Source: Pavlovales sp. CCMP2436 (taxonomy: Eukaryota > Haptophyta > Pavlovophyceae > Pavlovales). From it: DNA of 13,884 bases. Both the position numbers and the translations under genes were made by a program. A model generated the notes under the pieces. It worked only from the letters and a program-made list of their open reading frames with translations, had not been told where the DNA came from and did no database searches. Positions 1 through 7,173 of this stretch are shown piece by piece. Positions within the stretch are counted from its first letter, which is position 1. Each line of letters starts with the position of its first letter. The stretch spans positions 52,933 to 66,816 of the forward strand of contig MU631583.1 in the NCBI GenBank assembly GCA_026770615.1, written 5' to 3'.

Positions 1-40
1 CGCCCAAGCCAGCGCAGCCGACTAAGGCACGCAGCAGGCA

Positions 41-499
41 ATGGGCGACGCAGCGCTCAGACCAGCAAAACATTCAGAACAGTCAGACGCCAGCTTGAAT
101 CCCTATCAGTATATAACAGTTGCCACTGTTCTAATAAACAGAATCGAAGGTCTCGAGGAGGATCTTGGATTCACTCGCAAGGCCCGTGTTAAGCGCACAA
201 AACCGAGGGATTTAGAACGGATAATTGACCTCCGCTACACCGAGGAAGACGAGCTCAAAGACCTTCAGCTCTATAAAAACGATAGAGATATGGCGCTTGC
301 TTTTTCAATAATCTCTAAGGATACCCCCTCTGACCGGACGGTATTTTCTGATAGAGATTGCCGAATCACAATGGTTGAGGTAACCAATGTCACTTCAACC
401 GGAGGCGCCAGCTCGTCAAATATCAATATCGCCGATGCACCCACGGTAAACTGCCTGATAGCCGGGTTTTACAACCGCCTGGCAACAAAAAAAAGATGA
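41..499 (+). pseudogene. Replication protein, N-terminal fragment (fragment 1 of 4)
   Basis: This is the first piece (152 codons) of the large replication gene. It has no domain I recognise; it is charged, with a Lys/Arg-rich stretch around residues 46-60 and an acidic stretch around 67-75. The start is the first ATG after an in-frame stop at 23-25, so the true N-terminus could also lie upstream behind another break. The frame ends at a TGA (497-499) immediately after a run of eight A's (487-494). The +1 frame is open from 462 and continues for 500 codons, so removing one A would join the two reading frames. I infer one gene interrupted by a single extra A. A deliberate slippage site is possible but less likely, because other breaks occur in the same gene. 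Confidence 0.55.
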
Positions 500-521
500 A
501 ATAGAAGAAGAGCTTGAACTA

Positions 522-1997
522 TTGCCCGTTGTGCGCAAGGGGCGCCCAAAAGCTGGTGAGATTCGCGACGCCAAAACTGCAGAGGAAAAATGCCGTCTAA
601 ACCGGGAGCTACAGAATGTTACAAGGAGAGCTGATGATTTGCTCGCTTTAAAGGAGCGGGTGCAGCTCAGTGGCGGGATCAAGCACACCGATATTCACGT
701 GATGAAGGAAATTATACAGCTTTCTGGAGCCAACTCCTTGACGATTATCTCACCGCTGTACCCAAAGTTTGGAGCATACTTGCATATTGATAACCCAAAC
801 CCCATTATCGGAAAAATCCATGGTGTAATAAAAACTCCGGTAAAGATGCTCCTGACAACCCCTACACACGTCGAAGCATTCACAGCAACAACACTAGGAT
901 TTATCACAACGAGCACCGAGGTTATAAAGCTGGATGTATCTGAAATGACCGCCAAATATGCAGAGCTTCAAAGCGACACAACTCTGATAACCTACCCAAG
1001 CAACAACCATAGCTGCCCTCAGAGAATTCTTCGCACCGATGGAACGGTGGATGCCCTCGAAACGCCATTTAATCTGTGGTCCGATGAGAAGTGGAAGCCG
1101 CAGATAAAAACAGCCGTGATGAACTCGACAGACTACGGTGGTGATATAATTTGTGCATGCATCCAAGCGGTTCTTCTGACAGGTCGTTGTCGATTCCAGC
1201 TATATGACTCCTTCCCACAGGGCGAACCAGAAGAAGAGGAGGTCGAGCTCGTTGGTGATGATACAGACCTTAGCCAGCGGAAACCTCGTATACTGAGTGA
1301 AGACATAATAAACGTGGATCAATCAAGGGCCTACACTCGTGCATTCGACTCGTGCATGACACCCTTCCTGGCAAATCCCGGGTGCTGTATGGGGAAAGTA
1401 AGCGAAGTATTTACCGTGTCGAGCCATGAGGAGATGATCGACATGCTCTCACAAAAAATAAAAATAGAAGGGCTTTTGGCAATAAACACCCACACCGTCG
1501 ACTTTACCACGGCATCCTCAGAAAAAATAATAGAATATCTGCTGAGCGTAACCCCCGATCTCAATGTGACGTATGTTACAGCCGCAAAAATAATTGAAAC
1601 CCTTACCAACGTGTACACCACCGAAATTGCCCGAAGCTACGCAGTCGACGATCGGGGCTTCGACAAGCTACAACCACCCAAGGTCCCAAAGGTTTTAACA
1701 TTTGCCGAAGCTCGCTTTTGGTTGATGTCCGGTGTTACTTTCGATGCCCACCTCGCCATGGTTTCGTACGAGAGCGTTCCAATCTCGTGGGATGAGACAT
1801 CGCATACAAGGGAAAATGGGATTCGCCATTACGCAAAGGCCGTGGGTATCGGGATGAGTACGGCCTCAGCACCCGCTTCCATATGCGTGGTTCAGAGATT
1901 CAAGCGCAGGAGTATTTCGCATTGGCGCTCGAAGACCCAAACCTCGACGAAACAAGAGTCCATATACGCACGCACGGAGAAAATACTATCGAAATAG
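522..1997 (+). pseudogene. Replication protein, central fragment with possible PolB palm motif A (fragment 2 of 4)
   Basis: A 491-codon reading frame. It begins here at a TTG that is probably not a real start; the frame is open from 462 and overlaps the end of the preceding piece. Around residues 262-273 (nt 1305-1340) is a hydrophobic-Asp-x-x-x-Ala-Tyr-Thr pattern (IINVDQSRAYT). It resembles motif A of family-B DNA polymerases, where the Asp binds catalytic metal. An acidic stretch (residues 235-248) precedes it. The last roughly 45 residues look out of frame: near the G run at 1851-1853 the other frame continues sensibly (DEYGLSTRFHMRG, from about 1854), as if one G had been lost. The polymerase call rests on short motifs only and is tentative. 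A divergent N-terminal domain, exonuclease or otherwise, cannot be assigned. Confidence 0.5.
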
Positions 1998-2164
1998 AGC
2001 ACCCGCTCGGAGGAGTAAACACATCAGCTCATATATCGGCATATATTGTGGCTTGCCAGCGGGTGCAGGCGGTGTGCCAGGCCTTCGTTCTTCCGGCATG
2101 TCTCGAGCTGGTGACAGATGGTGTCTACTGCCTCATGGACAGAGAGCTCATTACAACCGACTGA
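1883..2164 (+). pseudogene. Replication protein, fragment with possible PolB motif C (fragment 3 of 4)
   Basis: A 93-codon frame that takes over from the central fragment in the -1 frame and is open upstream of the first ATG to at least about 1802. Residues 50-82 read as a helix of the form HISAYIVACQRVQAV followed by a hydrophobic strand and Val-Thr-Asp-Gly-Val-Tyr (nt 2111-2128). This is the layout of the region before and across motif C (Tyr-x-Asp-Thr-Asp-Ser/Gly) in viral family-B polymerases. Only the second Asp of the usual pair is kept, and that is the essential metal ligand in the family. The frame stops at 2162-2164, and the helicase part follows in a different frame. It could instead belong to a divergent helicase N-terminus, so the polymerase reading is tentative. 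Confidence 0.45.
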
Positions 2165-3563
2165 TGCTTCCACATTTCATAGTCAAGGACACCGGGTCTA
2201 TGCCCGATTAAAAATTGAGAGCTTTTGTAGGGAATGGGGCGCGAGGCTCTTCTTCCTCGGCGATTATTGCGAGGTCACAAGCGTCCCGATGCAGTGCCAG
2301 CCAGTCGACAGCGCGAGCATGAATCTCGAGGGGCTACGTAGGTACCACGTCGGGGGCGTGAAGCGCACCAGCGACCCGCTGCTCATGTCGATCCAGGAGG
2401 GACTACGATACATAATAACAAACACCGCTGGAGGCCTCTTCTTCGCTGGTGGATACGGCGGGGGGCAGGTTCCGGTCGACGCGGTCATAGAGGCACGAAA
2501 GTTCATCTGCGAAGCGATACCCGAGGAGCAGCACAGCTCGCTCTACAAGGTGTGCGAAGATATGACAGACGGAGACGTTATCTTGGCGGCGACACGCGTC
2601 TGCCCACACTGTGGCCAGTCGGCAATCGAGAAGTGCACTTGCATGACGGCAACGACTCTGGAAGATGTCAACTTTGCCAGCCCAGGCAAGCGCGAACTCT
2701 ACGTGAAGAGGCACACCAAGCGCAAAGGCGGCGGGGGCGAGGGCGGGATCGATATAGGGATCGATGGAGGTGACGGGGAAGGGGGCGGGGGCGGGGGCGG
2801 GGGAGAGGTCGACTTGGAGCCTCTTACAGCGTACAGCTCAGTGGCTCTCGCATATACCCGTGAGCTGGCTACGAGCGACTTTGGTGGGGCTTCGTGTGGC
2901 GCTGTCGAGTGGAAGTGCACAAAAACGATTCGCGGGACCGTGCTGGTCAATGGCACTCGCTTCAGAGCGGACAAGCTAGCACCCACTTTCGGCGGTGTGG
3001 ATCTCACAGCCCACATAGGCGTCGGTATCACGTTCTCGCCCACATCGACCATCCATAGTTACCAGGGCATAACTTTCGAAGGCAGCAAGCTATACCTGGA
3101 CTTCAGCATGATCTGGGACGTTCGGATGCTCTACGTGGCCGTCAGTCGCGTTCGGTGCCTCGAGCAGCTAGCTATTGTTAAGAGCGCCAAGGAGCCGCGG
3201 TACATGGGCGAAGGGGTGGACCACCGTACGGAGAAGGCGAGGCAATTCGGACTTGCTAGAGCAGCAGGTCAAGGAGCTATAGAGGAATACCCCATAGGCG
3301 ACGGCCGCTACATTGCCGACCTGGCCGTGTTTGATACTACTATCGGTGGAGTCGGTGGAGTCGGAGGAAACCTGAAGCTGGTCAAGGTCGTTGAAGTCGT
3401 GGTGACCTCTCCGCCGAGTCGCGAGAAATTGGAGTACTATGAGGAGCTCGGTATTGAGTGCGTTGTCGTCGATATGTCGCCAAGGGCTCAACCCCGCTAC
3501 AATTCGACACCGTGCCCCCCCGCGATGTTCGCGGACGACAGCGACTCAGATGAAGGCGAGTAG
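2118..3563 (+). pseudogene. SF1 helicase C-terminal part with Cys cluster and possible nuclease tail (fragment 4 of 4)
   Basis: A 481-codon frame carrying helicase superfamily 1 (Pif1/RecD-like) motifs: motif III at residues 45-56 (FFLGDYCEVTSV), a motif-IV-like KRTSDPLL at 82-89, a strand DGDVILAAT at 151-159, motif V TIHSYQGITF at 311-320 and motif VI YVAVSRVR at 339-346. The helicase would unwind DNA for genome replication. No Walker A (motif I) is visible in any upstream frame, and motif II is at best a degenerate MDRE just before the frame change. Between the motif-IV region and motif V lie a Cys cluster (CPHC at 162-165, CTC at 173-175) and a Gly-rich linker (204-229). The tail (about 397-453), with an Ala-Asp-Leu strand, a Val-Val-Glu-Val-Val strand and a Lys-Leu-Glu-Tyr-Tyr helix, resembles CoiA-like PD-(D/E)XK nucleases. 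The protein ends in an acidic stretch. The ATG at 2118 is probably not a true start. Confidence 0.75.
3345..3365 (+). repeat. 9-bp GGTGGAGTC repeat inside the helicase tail
   Basis: Two perfect copies of GGTGGAGTC followed by a partial copy. They encode a Gly-Gly-Val-Gly-Gly-Val loop inside the possible nuclease domain. The same 9-mer recurs in a non-homologous gene at 9696-9731. Confidence 0.8.
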
Positions 3564-3654
3564 TGAGGAGGAGACCCCGGGTTTTGCTCCGTCTGATGGA
3601 GCTCCAACTAAAGAAAGGAAAAAAATATAGGCCCATGGAAGAGCACTAAGCGCA

Positions 3655-4011
3655 ATGACGTCCGTTATCTACCCAACTAATAGTATTCAAATCCACGAAA
3701 ATCAGCTCACAGAGCTTTCGCATATAATAAAAAAAATGCGTATAGGCTTGCTACAGGATATAAGTCTTATCGATGTAAAAAGGTCGCCAAGTAAATCGTC
3801 GATCACTGGTACTTTTTCCCATGATCGAAATCTTTTTTTTCGAGCCGATTCCCACTTTGTCCGAGTTTATCGTCCTTCGTGGCTCTGGTGGGACGATTCT
3901 TTTCATTCATTACTGACCGGTACAAATAGACAAATCCTCTTCCCTAGCTCTAACTCGTTATCCCAGTCCACATTGCCACCCGATAACACTCGGTGTTGCA
4001 GCGTATCTTAA
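3655..4011 (+). CDS. Hypothetical protein, 118 aa
   Basis: A short ORF starting 91 nt after the helicase stop, preceded by an A-rich leader (around 3610-3630). I do not recognise the family. The N-terminal half has a regular amphipathic pattern (about residues 17-43, LTELSHIIKKMRIGLL), then a Ser/Lys-rich turn and a Trp/Arg-rich segment (RPSWLWWDDSF, about 78-88). The last 25 or so residues are Ser/Thr/Pro-rich and may be out of frame. Runs of eight A's (3729-3736) and of T's (around 3833-3840) lie within it, so a frame error like those nearby is possible. It has no signal peptide or membrane helix. It could be a real small viral protein or chance coding; the amino-acid pattern of the first 90 residues slightly favours a real one. 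Confidence 0.4.
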   Translation: MTSVIYPTNSIQIHENQLTELSHIIKKMRIGLLQDISLIDVKRSPSKSSITGTFSHDRNLFFRADSHFVRVYRPSWLWWDDSFHSLLTGTNRQILFPSSNSLSQSTLPPDNTRCCSVS

Positions 4012-4040
4012 TCTTGATCTTGATCTTGATTTAAATCTTA
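4005..4040. repeat. Hexamer tandem repeat (ATCTTG/ATCTTA)
   Basis: Six consecutive hexamers of the form ATCTT(A/G), one of them degenerate (ATTTAA). They lie at the 3' end of the 118-aa ORF, in the gap between converging genes. The repeat may simply be a microsatellite, or an A/T-rich transcript end. Confidence 0.75.
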
Positions 4041-4096
4041 ATAGCTATCAGATGCAGTGCGATTTCAAGTGTGAGAAACAGCAGTCCAAAAATGAG

Positions 4097-4144
4097 CACA
4101 AGCTCCACCACAAGCTCCACCACAAGCTTCTACCCAAGCTTCTA
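4097..4144. repeat. 12-bp tandem repeat, four copies
   Basis: Two perfect copies of CACAAGCTCCAC are followed by two variant copies (CACAAGCTTCTA, CCCAAGCTTCTA). The repeat sits in the convergent gap between the + strand genes and the - strand lipase. One frame would give a His-Lys-Leu-rich peptide, which I regard as a by-product of the repeat. Confidence 0.8.
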
Positions 4145-4202
4145 CCAAAGTGGTCTTCGCCCAGCCCTACGATGCTCGCCGGCGGATTCGCCGCCCCTGA
4201 TT

Positions 4203-4841
4203 TCATTTCAAATTCTTCAGGCTGTGTGACTTTACAGAGTTTACTAAAAATCTTACCGGCCCCGGGAGAAAGCGATTTGCTTGGTCTCGCTGGCGGACTA
4301 CCACGGTCGGAGGTTGGTTGGGCTGGCTTGCTTGACGTCGATTGAGAGTAGAAAGGGCCGAGACAGCATCCATTTTGGTGCGAACGTTGGTCTGTCTCGA
4401 TCCATTTCGACTCGGTTGATTCCTTCCAAGTCCGAGGTCGCCCAAGCCCGCAGCACGGTTAAATGTGACAATCTTGCCTCCACTACCCGCGAGTTCTGCG
4501 AGTCGCCCGCCAAGGCTGTGGCCGACCGCGTTGCTTTTTTTTTTATATTTTGCTTCCGCGACCAGTGTGATTTGACGAGCACGCCTAAGCCTCTGAGTCT
4601 CGTGATTCGACCCGGCCGCAATCAAAACATCGTCGACCAACCAGTCACGGGGTGTAACGCTGCCGCGGTGAATGATAGTGGGCTGGCCTCGAGCGTCTAC
4701 CACGACCATCGTATCGTCTCGAGACAGTTGACGATCAAGGGTGTACCCTAGTCCCTCCACGAACTTTTCAGCCCCGTTTAGCGGTAAATAACTGGCTCTT
4801 GCTAGGTCCGCCGAATTGCGTTTAAATGTGTTGTCATTCAT
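4203..4841 (-). CDS. Class-3-type lipase (alpha/beta hydrolase), 212 aa
   Basis: The protein would hydrolyse lipid esters; related lipases occur in some PLVs, where a membrane role in entry or release is assumed. Three features place it in the lipase-3 fold. An oxyanion-side segment IIHRGSVTPRDWLVDD lies at residues 56-71, matching the family's RGT...DW..D pattern. The nucleophile elbow GHSLGG is at 107-112 (Ser109). Downstream are an Asp in TKMDAVSAL (Asp158) and a His in KSHSLKN (His206) at the spacing expected for a Ser-Asp-His triad. The ORF is uninterrupted and complete, and short for a lipase but typical of viral versions. It has no signal peptide. Its start ATG is 57 nt downstream of the fibre gene's stop, and a T-rich/GTTCAAAAAAA leader precedes it. 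Confidence 0.9.
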   Translation of the reverse strand: MNDNTFKRNSADLARASYLPLNGAEKFVEGLGYTLDRQLSRDDTMVVVDARGQPTIIHRGSVTPRDWLVDDVLIAAGSNHETQRLRRARQITLVAEAKYKKKSNAVGHSLGGRLAELAGSGGKIVTFNRAAGLGDLGLGRNQPSRNGSRQTNVRTKMDAVSALSTLNRRQASQPNQPPTVVVRQRDQANRFLPGPVRFLVNSVKSHSLKNLK

Positions 4842-4898
4842 CGTGTGTGCTATGAGTGTTTTTTTTTTTGAACTTTTTTTGAACTTTTTTTTTGCCTT
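4842..4898 (-). promoter_or_regulatory. Lipase upstream region with tandem GTTCAAAAAAA
   Basis: On the - strand the 11-mer GTTCAAAAAAA occurs twice back to back (+ strand 4863-4873 and 4874-4884). The nearer copy ends 21 nt before the lipase ATG. The same 11-mer lies 25 nt before the fibre gene start (7123-7133). Shared sequence and spacing suggest a viral promoter element, but this is inferred from two genes only, and A-rich tracts are common here. Confidence 0.45.
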
Positions 4899-5516
4899 TT
4901 AGCTCGTTTTTGTAAACCCAGACGATGAAAGAGTGTACAGGCCCGAGTTGACTATGCACCCGCTCTTTATAATAGTTATGAAGAATCTCCAGGCGGCCAT
5001 ATGAGAATCAATCATGCTCATGATTCGCCCGTCCGCGCTCCCCACGATTATTTTGAACGAGTTGGTAGAAACAGGCTGGGCACTTAGTACGTGAGCACCT
5101 ATGGGGTGGACCGTCATAAAGGTGATGTCTGGAACGCTGACATAAGTAGAGCCACTGCCTGCAGTAACCCTTGTGAAAGTCACTCTGTAGTAGCGATAAG
5201 CTTCATGGTCGGCTGTTACATCAAACGCAGCGGCTTGATTTGCTACCCAATCTGTCTTTTCATATGATTGAATATCGGTGAATGTCGTATCATTCGAACC
5301 AGACAGGGTCCAAGCAGTCGGAGCAGTTACCCCTGGGTAGCGAGTACTCCCCTCAAATCGAAGCGAGGAAAGCTTATAGGTGCGTAGGTATTCGATTGTC
5401 AAAAACTGAGATCCTACTCCCGCTGAAGTGAACGTACCATCTGAGGAACCCCAAAACGTATCGGCTCTCTTATCGAAAGCGGCGTTGGCGGCGTACGCTG
5501 CGTTGTTTGAAAGGTG
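4899..5516 (-). pseudogene. Fibre protein, C-terminal fragment with F5/8C domain (fragment 3 of 3)
   Basis: This open frame, which has no proper ATG, carries nearly all of an F5/8 type C (discoidin-like) domain. It begins NAAYAANAAFDKRADTFWGS, the classic AAFD...tFW start. It continues with a GSQFLTIEY strand, then a PTAWTLSGSNDTTFTDI segment matching the family's P..W.l.GSnD..., and RYYRVTFT near the end. Such domains bind glycans or lipids and are used by viral fibres for attachment. A further 60 or so residues follow (about 5080-4902). The preceding residues of the domain (GWRIASSSTF) are in the other frame at the end of the previous piece. The gene is therefore broken inside this domain, near 5505-5515, apparently by a missing base. 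Confidence 0.75.
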
Positions 5517-6559
5517 CTACTACTCGCGATTCTCCAACCTTCTGAATTATTCCAATCTTGGTTTGTGGTAATATTGATGTTGTTTACAAAAGAGGGGCTA
5601 TCTCTGGTGAACACCTCTACATCTTCAGTACTGTACGCAGGAGTTACATGGTATTGAACGCTTCCCTTTGCATTATCAGTCGTCACGAGCCAGGAATCCA
5701 ACGTCGGGGTGCAACTGAGGATTTCGACCTCCTTGCCTACCAGAGCCTCGAGAGTGTCTATCACGTTGTAAGGATCTTCGTTGCTTGCACGTCCGATAAT
5801 GTCACCTGAGAAAAAGGAATCTTGGCCGGTCGTCGTGGGTAGGCGTTTATTTATGAAATCGCTTAGGGTTAAGGGACGTGTATCGTCGGAGAGGACTGTT
5901 AGACGCGAGACGGGGCTCACGACCCCTGTATAGGCGTCGCCCACGATGGTGCCTCCGCAGATACGTAGGGACGGCTTGTAAATTTTAGTGTAAAAGGAAA
6001 CTGGTGAAGACCCCTCTGGGATACGAACAATTTCAGTGTCTCCTGCGAAAAGTAGAAAATCAAACAACACGTCTGAATTTGCTATGAGGAGCGTGTACTT
6101 GCGCAAGGGGTCGAAAAAATCAAGAAGGGAATTTTGCTCGTCTAGTAGCCTCGTAATATCATATTTCACTCGGCGTACTGTCGCCCCCTGTGAACCAGTG
6201 GCAGAGATATCGATGGTAATTCGTTTGGTGGAGTCTATCACCACCCCCGATCTTATGTATGCACAACTGGCTACGTTTTCAAACGGACGAGAAATCATGT
6301 AGAGCTCCCAGCGAATATTAGTAAGCGTACTCGGACGGAGTCCTAGAGTTGTCTTGCTTGCGCTGTTACCGTAAAACCGGTCGATCTCGTAATAAATGCT
6401 AGAGCCCCCACTAACATAAACCCCCCATTTGGTACTCTCTAGAAACGTGCCAAAAAATTTACCGGATGGTGTATCATACGAAAGCGCGGCGTGCCCAAAA
6501 GATTGCGATGAACCAGAATAGTCAACGGAAGGATCCATTGCGGCCTTCCATTTTCGCAC
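5414..6559 (-). pseudogene. Fibre protein, middle fragment (fragment 2 of 3)
   Basis: A 381-codon frame of beta-rich, Ser/Thr/Asp-rich sequence without internal stops. It starts here at a GTG that is unlikely to be the real start; upstream residues in the same frame (FFLGVYGHSRYGVRKWKAA) look authentic and continue the preceding fragment. I recognise no domain in the first 330 residues. The sequence is like the shaft or base of a fibre or adhesin. Towards the end (residues 335-348) it enters the start of the F5/8C domain (WNNSEGWRIASSSTF), after which the frame goes wrong: the last roughly 30 residues are Thr/Pro/Arg-rich and do not fit. I infer that it is the central part of one 730-residue protein encoded by 7097-4899. 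Confidence 0.65.
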
Positions 6560-7097
6560 ACCGTATCGGGAGTGTCCATAGACCCCCAGGAAAAAGACGC
6601 TGCTGGGTGCCTCCTGGTGTGTATTTTAGAACATTGATAGTGAACGTGGTCTCTGAAACTGCACCCTCTGGGATGGAATGATTTATGGTAAAAGTCGACG
6701 AGCCCACATCGGTAGTCCCCTCGCTCTGTAGCGCTTTGGTGTCGCCTAGCACTGCGACGCACCCCGCCGAGATCGGTTTCGACTCCGAAAAGCACCACTG
6801 CACACCAACGGCCTTTGACGAAACCGTGCCGAGCGAGGATGGAAGTGCCGCCTCGGCCACATAATCCAGTGGATCGGTAAAAAGAGTGCTATCAAATGGG
6901 AATACGAGCTCGTTGTTCCCTGTCTCGTTGGGGAATTTTTTGTTCAAGATTTTTGTAATATCACGGGTTTGATTTTGCGGTACTTCGTCCGTCGAATAAC
7001 TGATCTGTGTAACCACGCTCGTTTCAATCACATAAGGGTCCACTTTCGCAGTCGACGACTGTAATGATGTAATCCCTCGTCCAAAAATGTTGGCCAT
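6522..7097 (-). pseudogene. Fibre protein, N-terminal fragment (fragment 1 of 3)
   Basis: A 191-codon frame starting with ATG at 7097. It reads as a compact beta-rich N-terminal domain (residues 1-165) with no recognised family. The N-terminus of such proteins normally anchors the fibre to the capsid vertex, which is an inference here. Its last 25 or so residues (after TPGGTQQR) do not fit. Near 6581-6595, where the coding strand has a T5 run and a G5 run, the +1 frame picks up as FFLGVYGHSRYG and leads into the next fragment. One extra base in either run explains the break. The gene is divergent from none of its neighbours; it follows the 442-aa gene on the same strand after 76 nt. Confidence 0.65.
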
Positions 7098-7173
7098 TTT
7101 GGTTTATGTAACTACACTATATTTTTTTTGAACACTTGGCATTTAAATGTTTTTTTTTAAACGGTGGTTTTCA
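7098..7173 (-). promoter_or_regulatory. Fibre gene upstream region with GTTCAAAAAAA
   Basis: This 76-bp gap lies between the 442-aa gene's stop and the fibre ATG. On the - strand it contains an A-rich tract, the palindrome CATTTAAATG, then GTTCAAAAAAA (+ strand 7123-7133) followed by a TATA-like stretch, 25 nt before the ATG. The 11-mer matches the lipase leader at nearly the same distance. Confidence 0.45.

Noticed and set aside
487..494. Programmed frameshift at A8 as the main explanation
   Set aside because: No supporting stimulatory structure was seen and similar breaks recur at other homopolymers, so a lesion or read error is simpler; kept only as an alternative.
1377..1400. Walker A-like GCCMGK in the replication gene
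   Set aside because: There is one residue too few between the Gly and Gly-Lys and no following Thr/Ser, and the distance to the helicase motifs is far too long.
416..1621. Several - strand ORFs of 86-96 codons opposite the replication gene
   Set aside because: They lie entirely opposite a better-supported frame and have low-complexity Ser/Val-rich translations with no motifs.
2699..3052. - strand Pro-rich 117-codon ORF
   Set aside because: It is the complement of the Gly-rich linker in the helicase gene; its poly-Pro arises from the G/C tract.
3572..3610. Hairpin GCTCC...GGAGC after the helicase stop as a terminator
   Set aside because: The stem has only five base pairs with no T tract suited to a bacterial terminator, and the element is eukaryotic in character.
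4052..4345. + strand 97-codon ORF with His-Lys-Leu repeats
   Set aside because: Its repeat portion comes from the 12-bp DNA array, and the rest is opposite the well-supported lipase.
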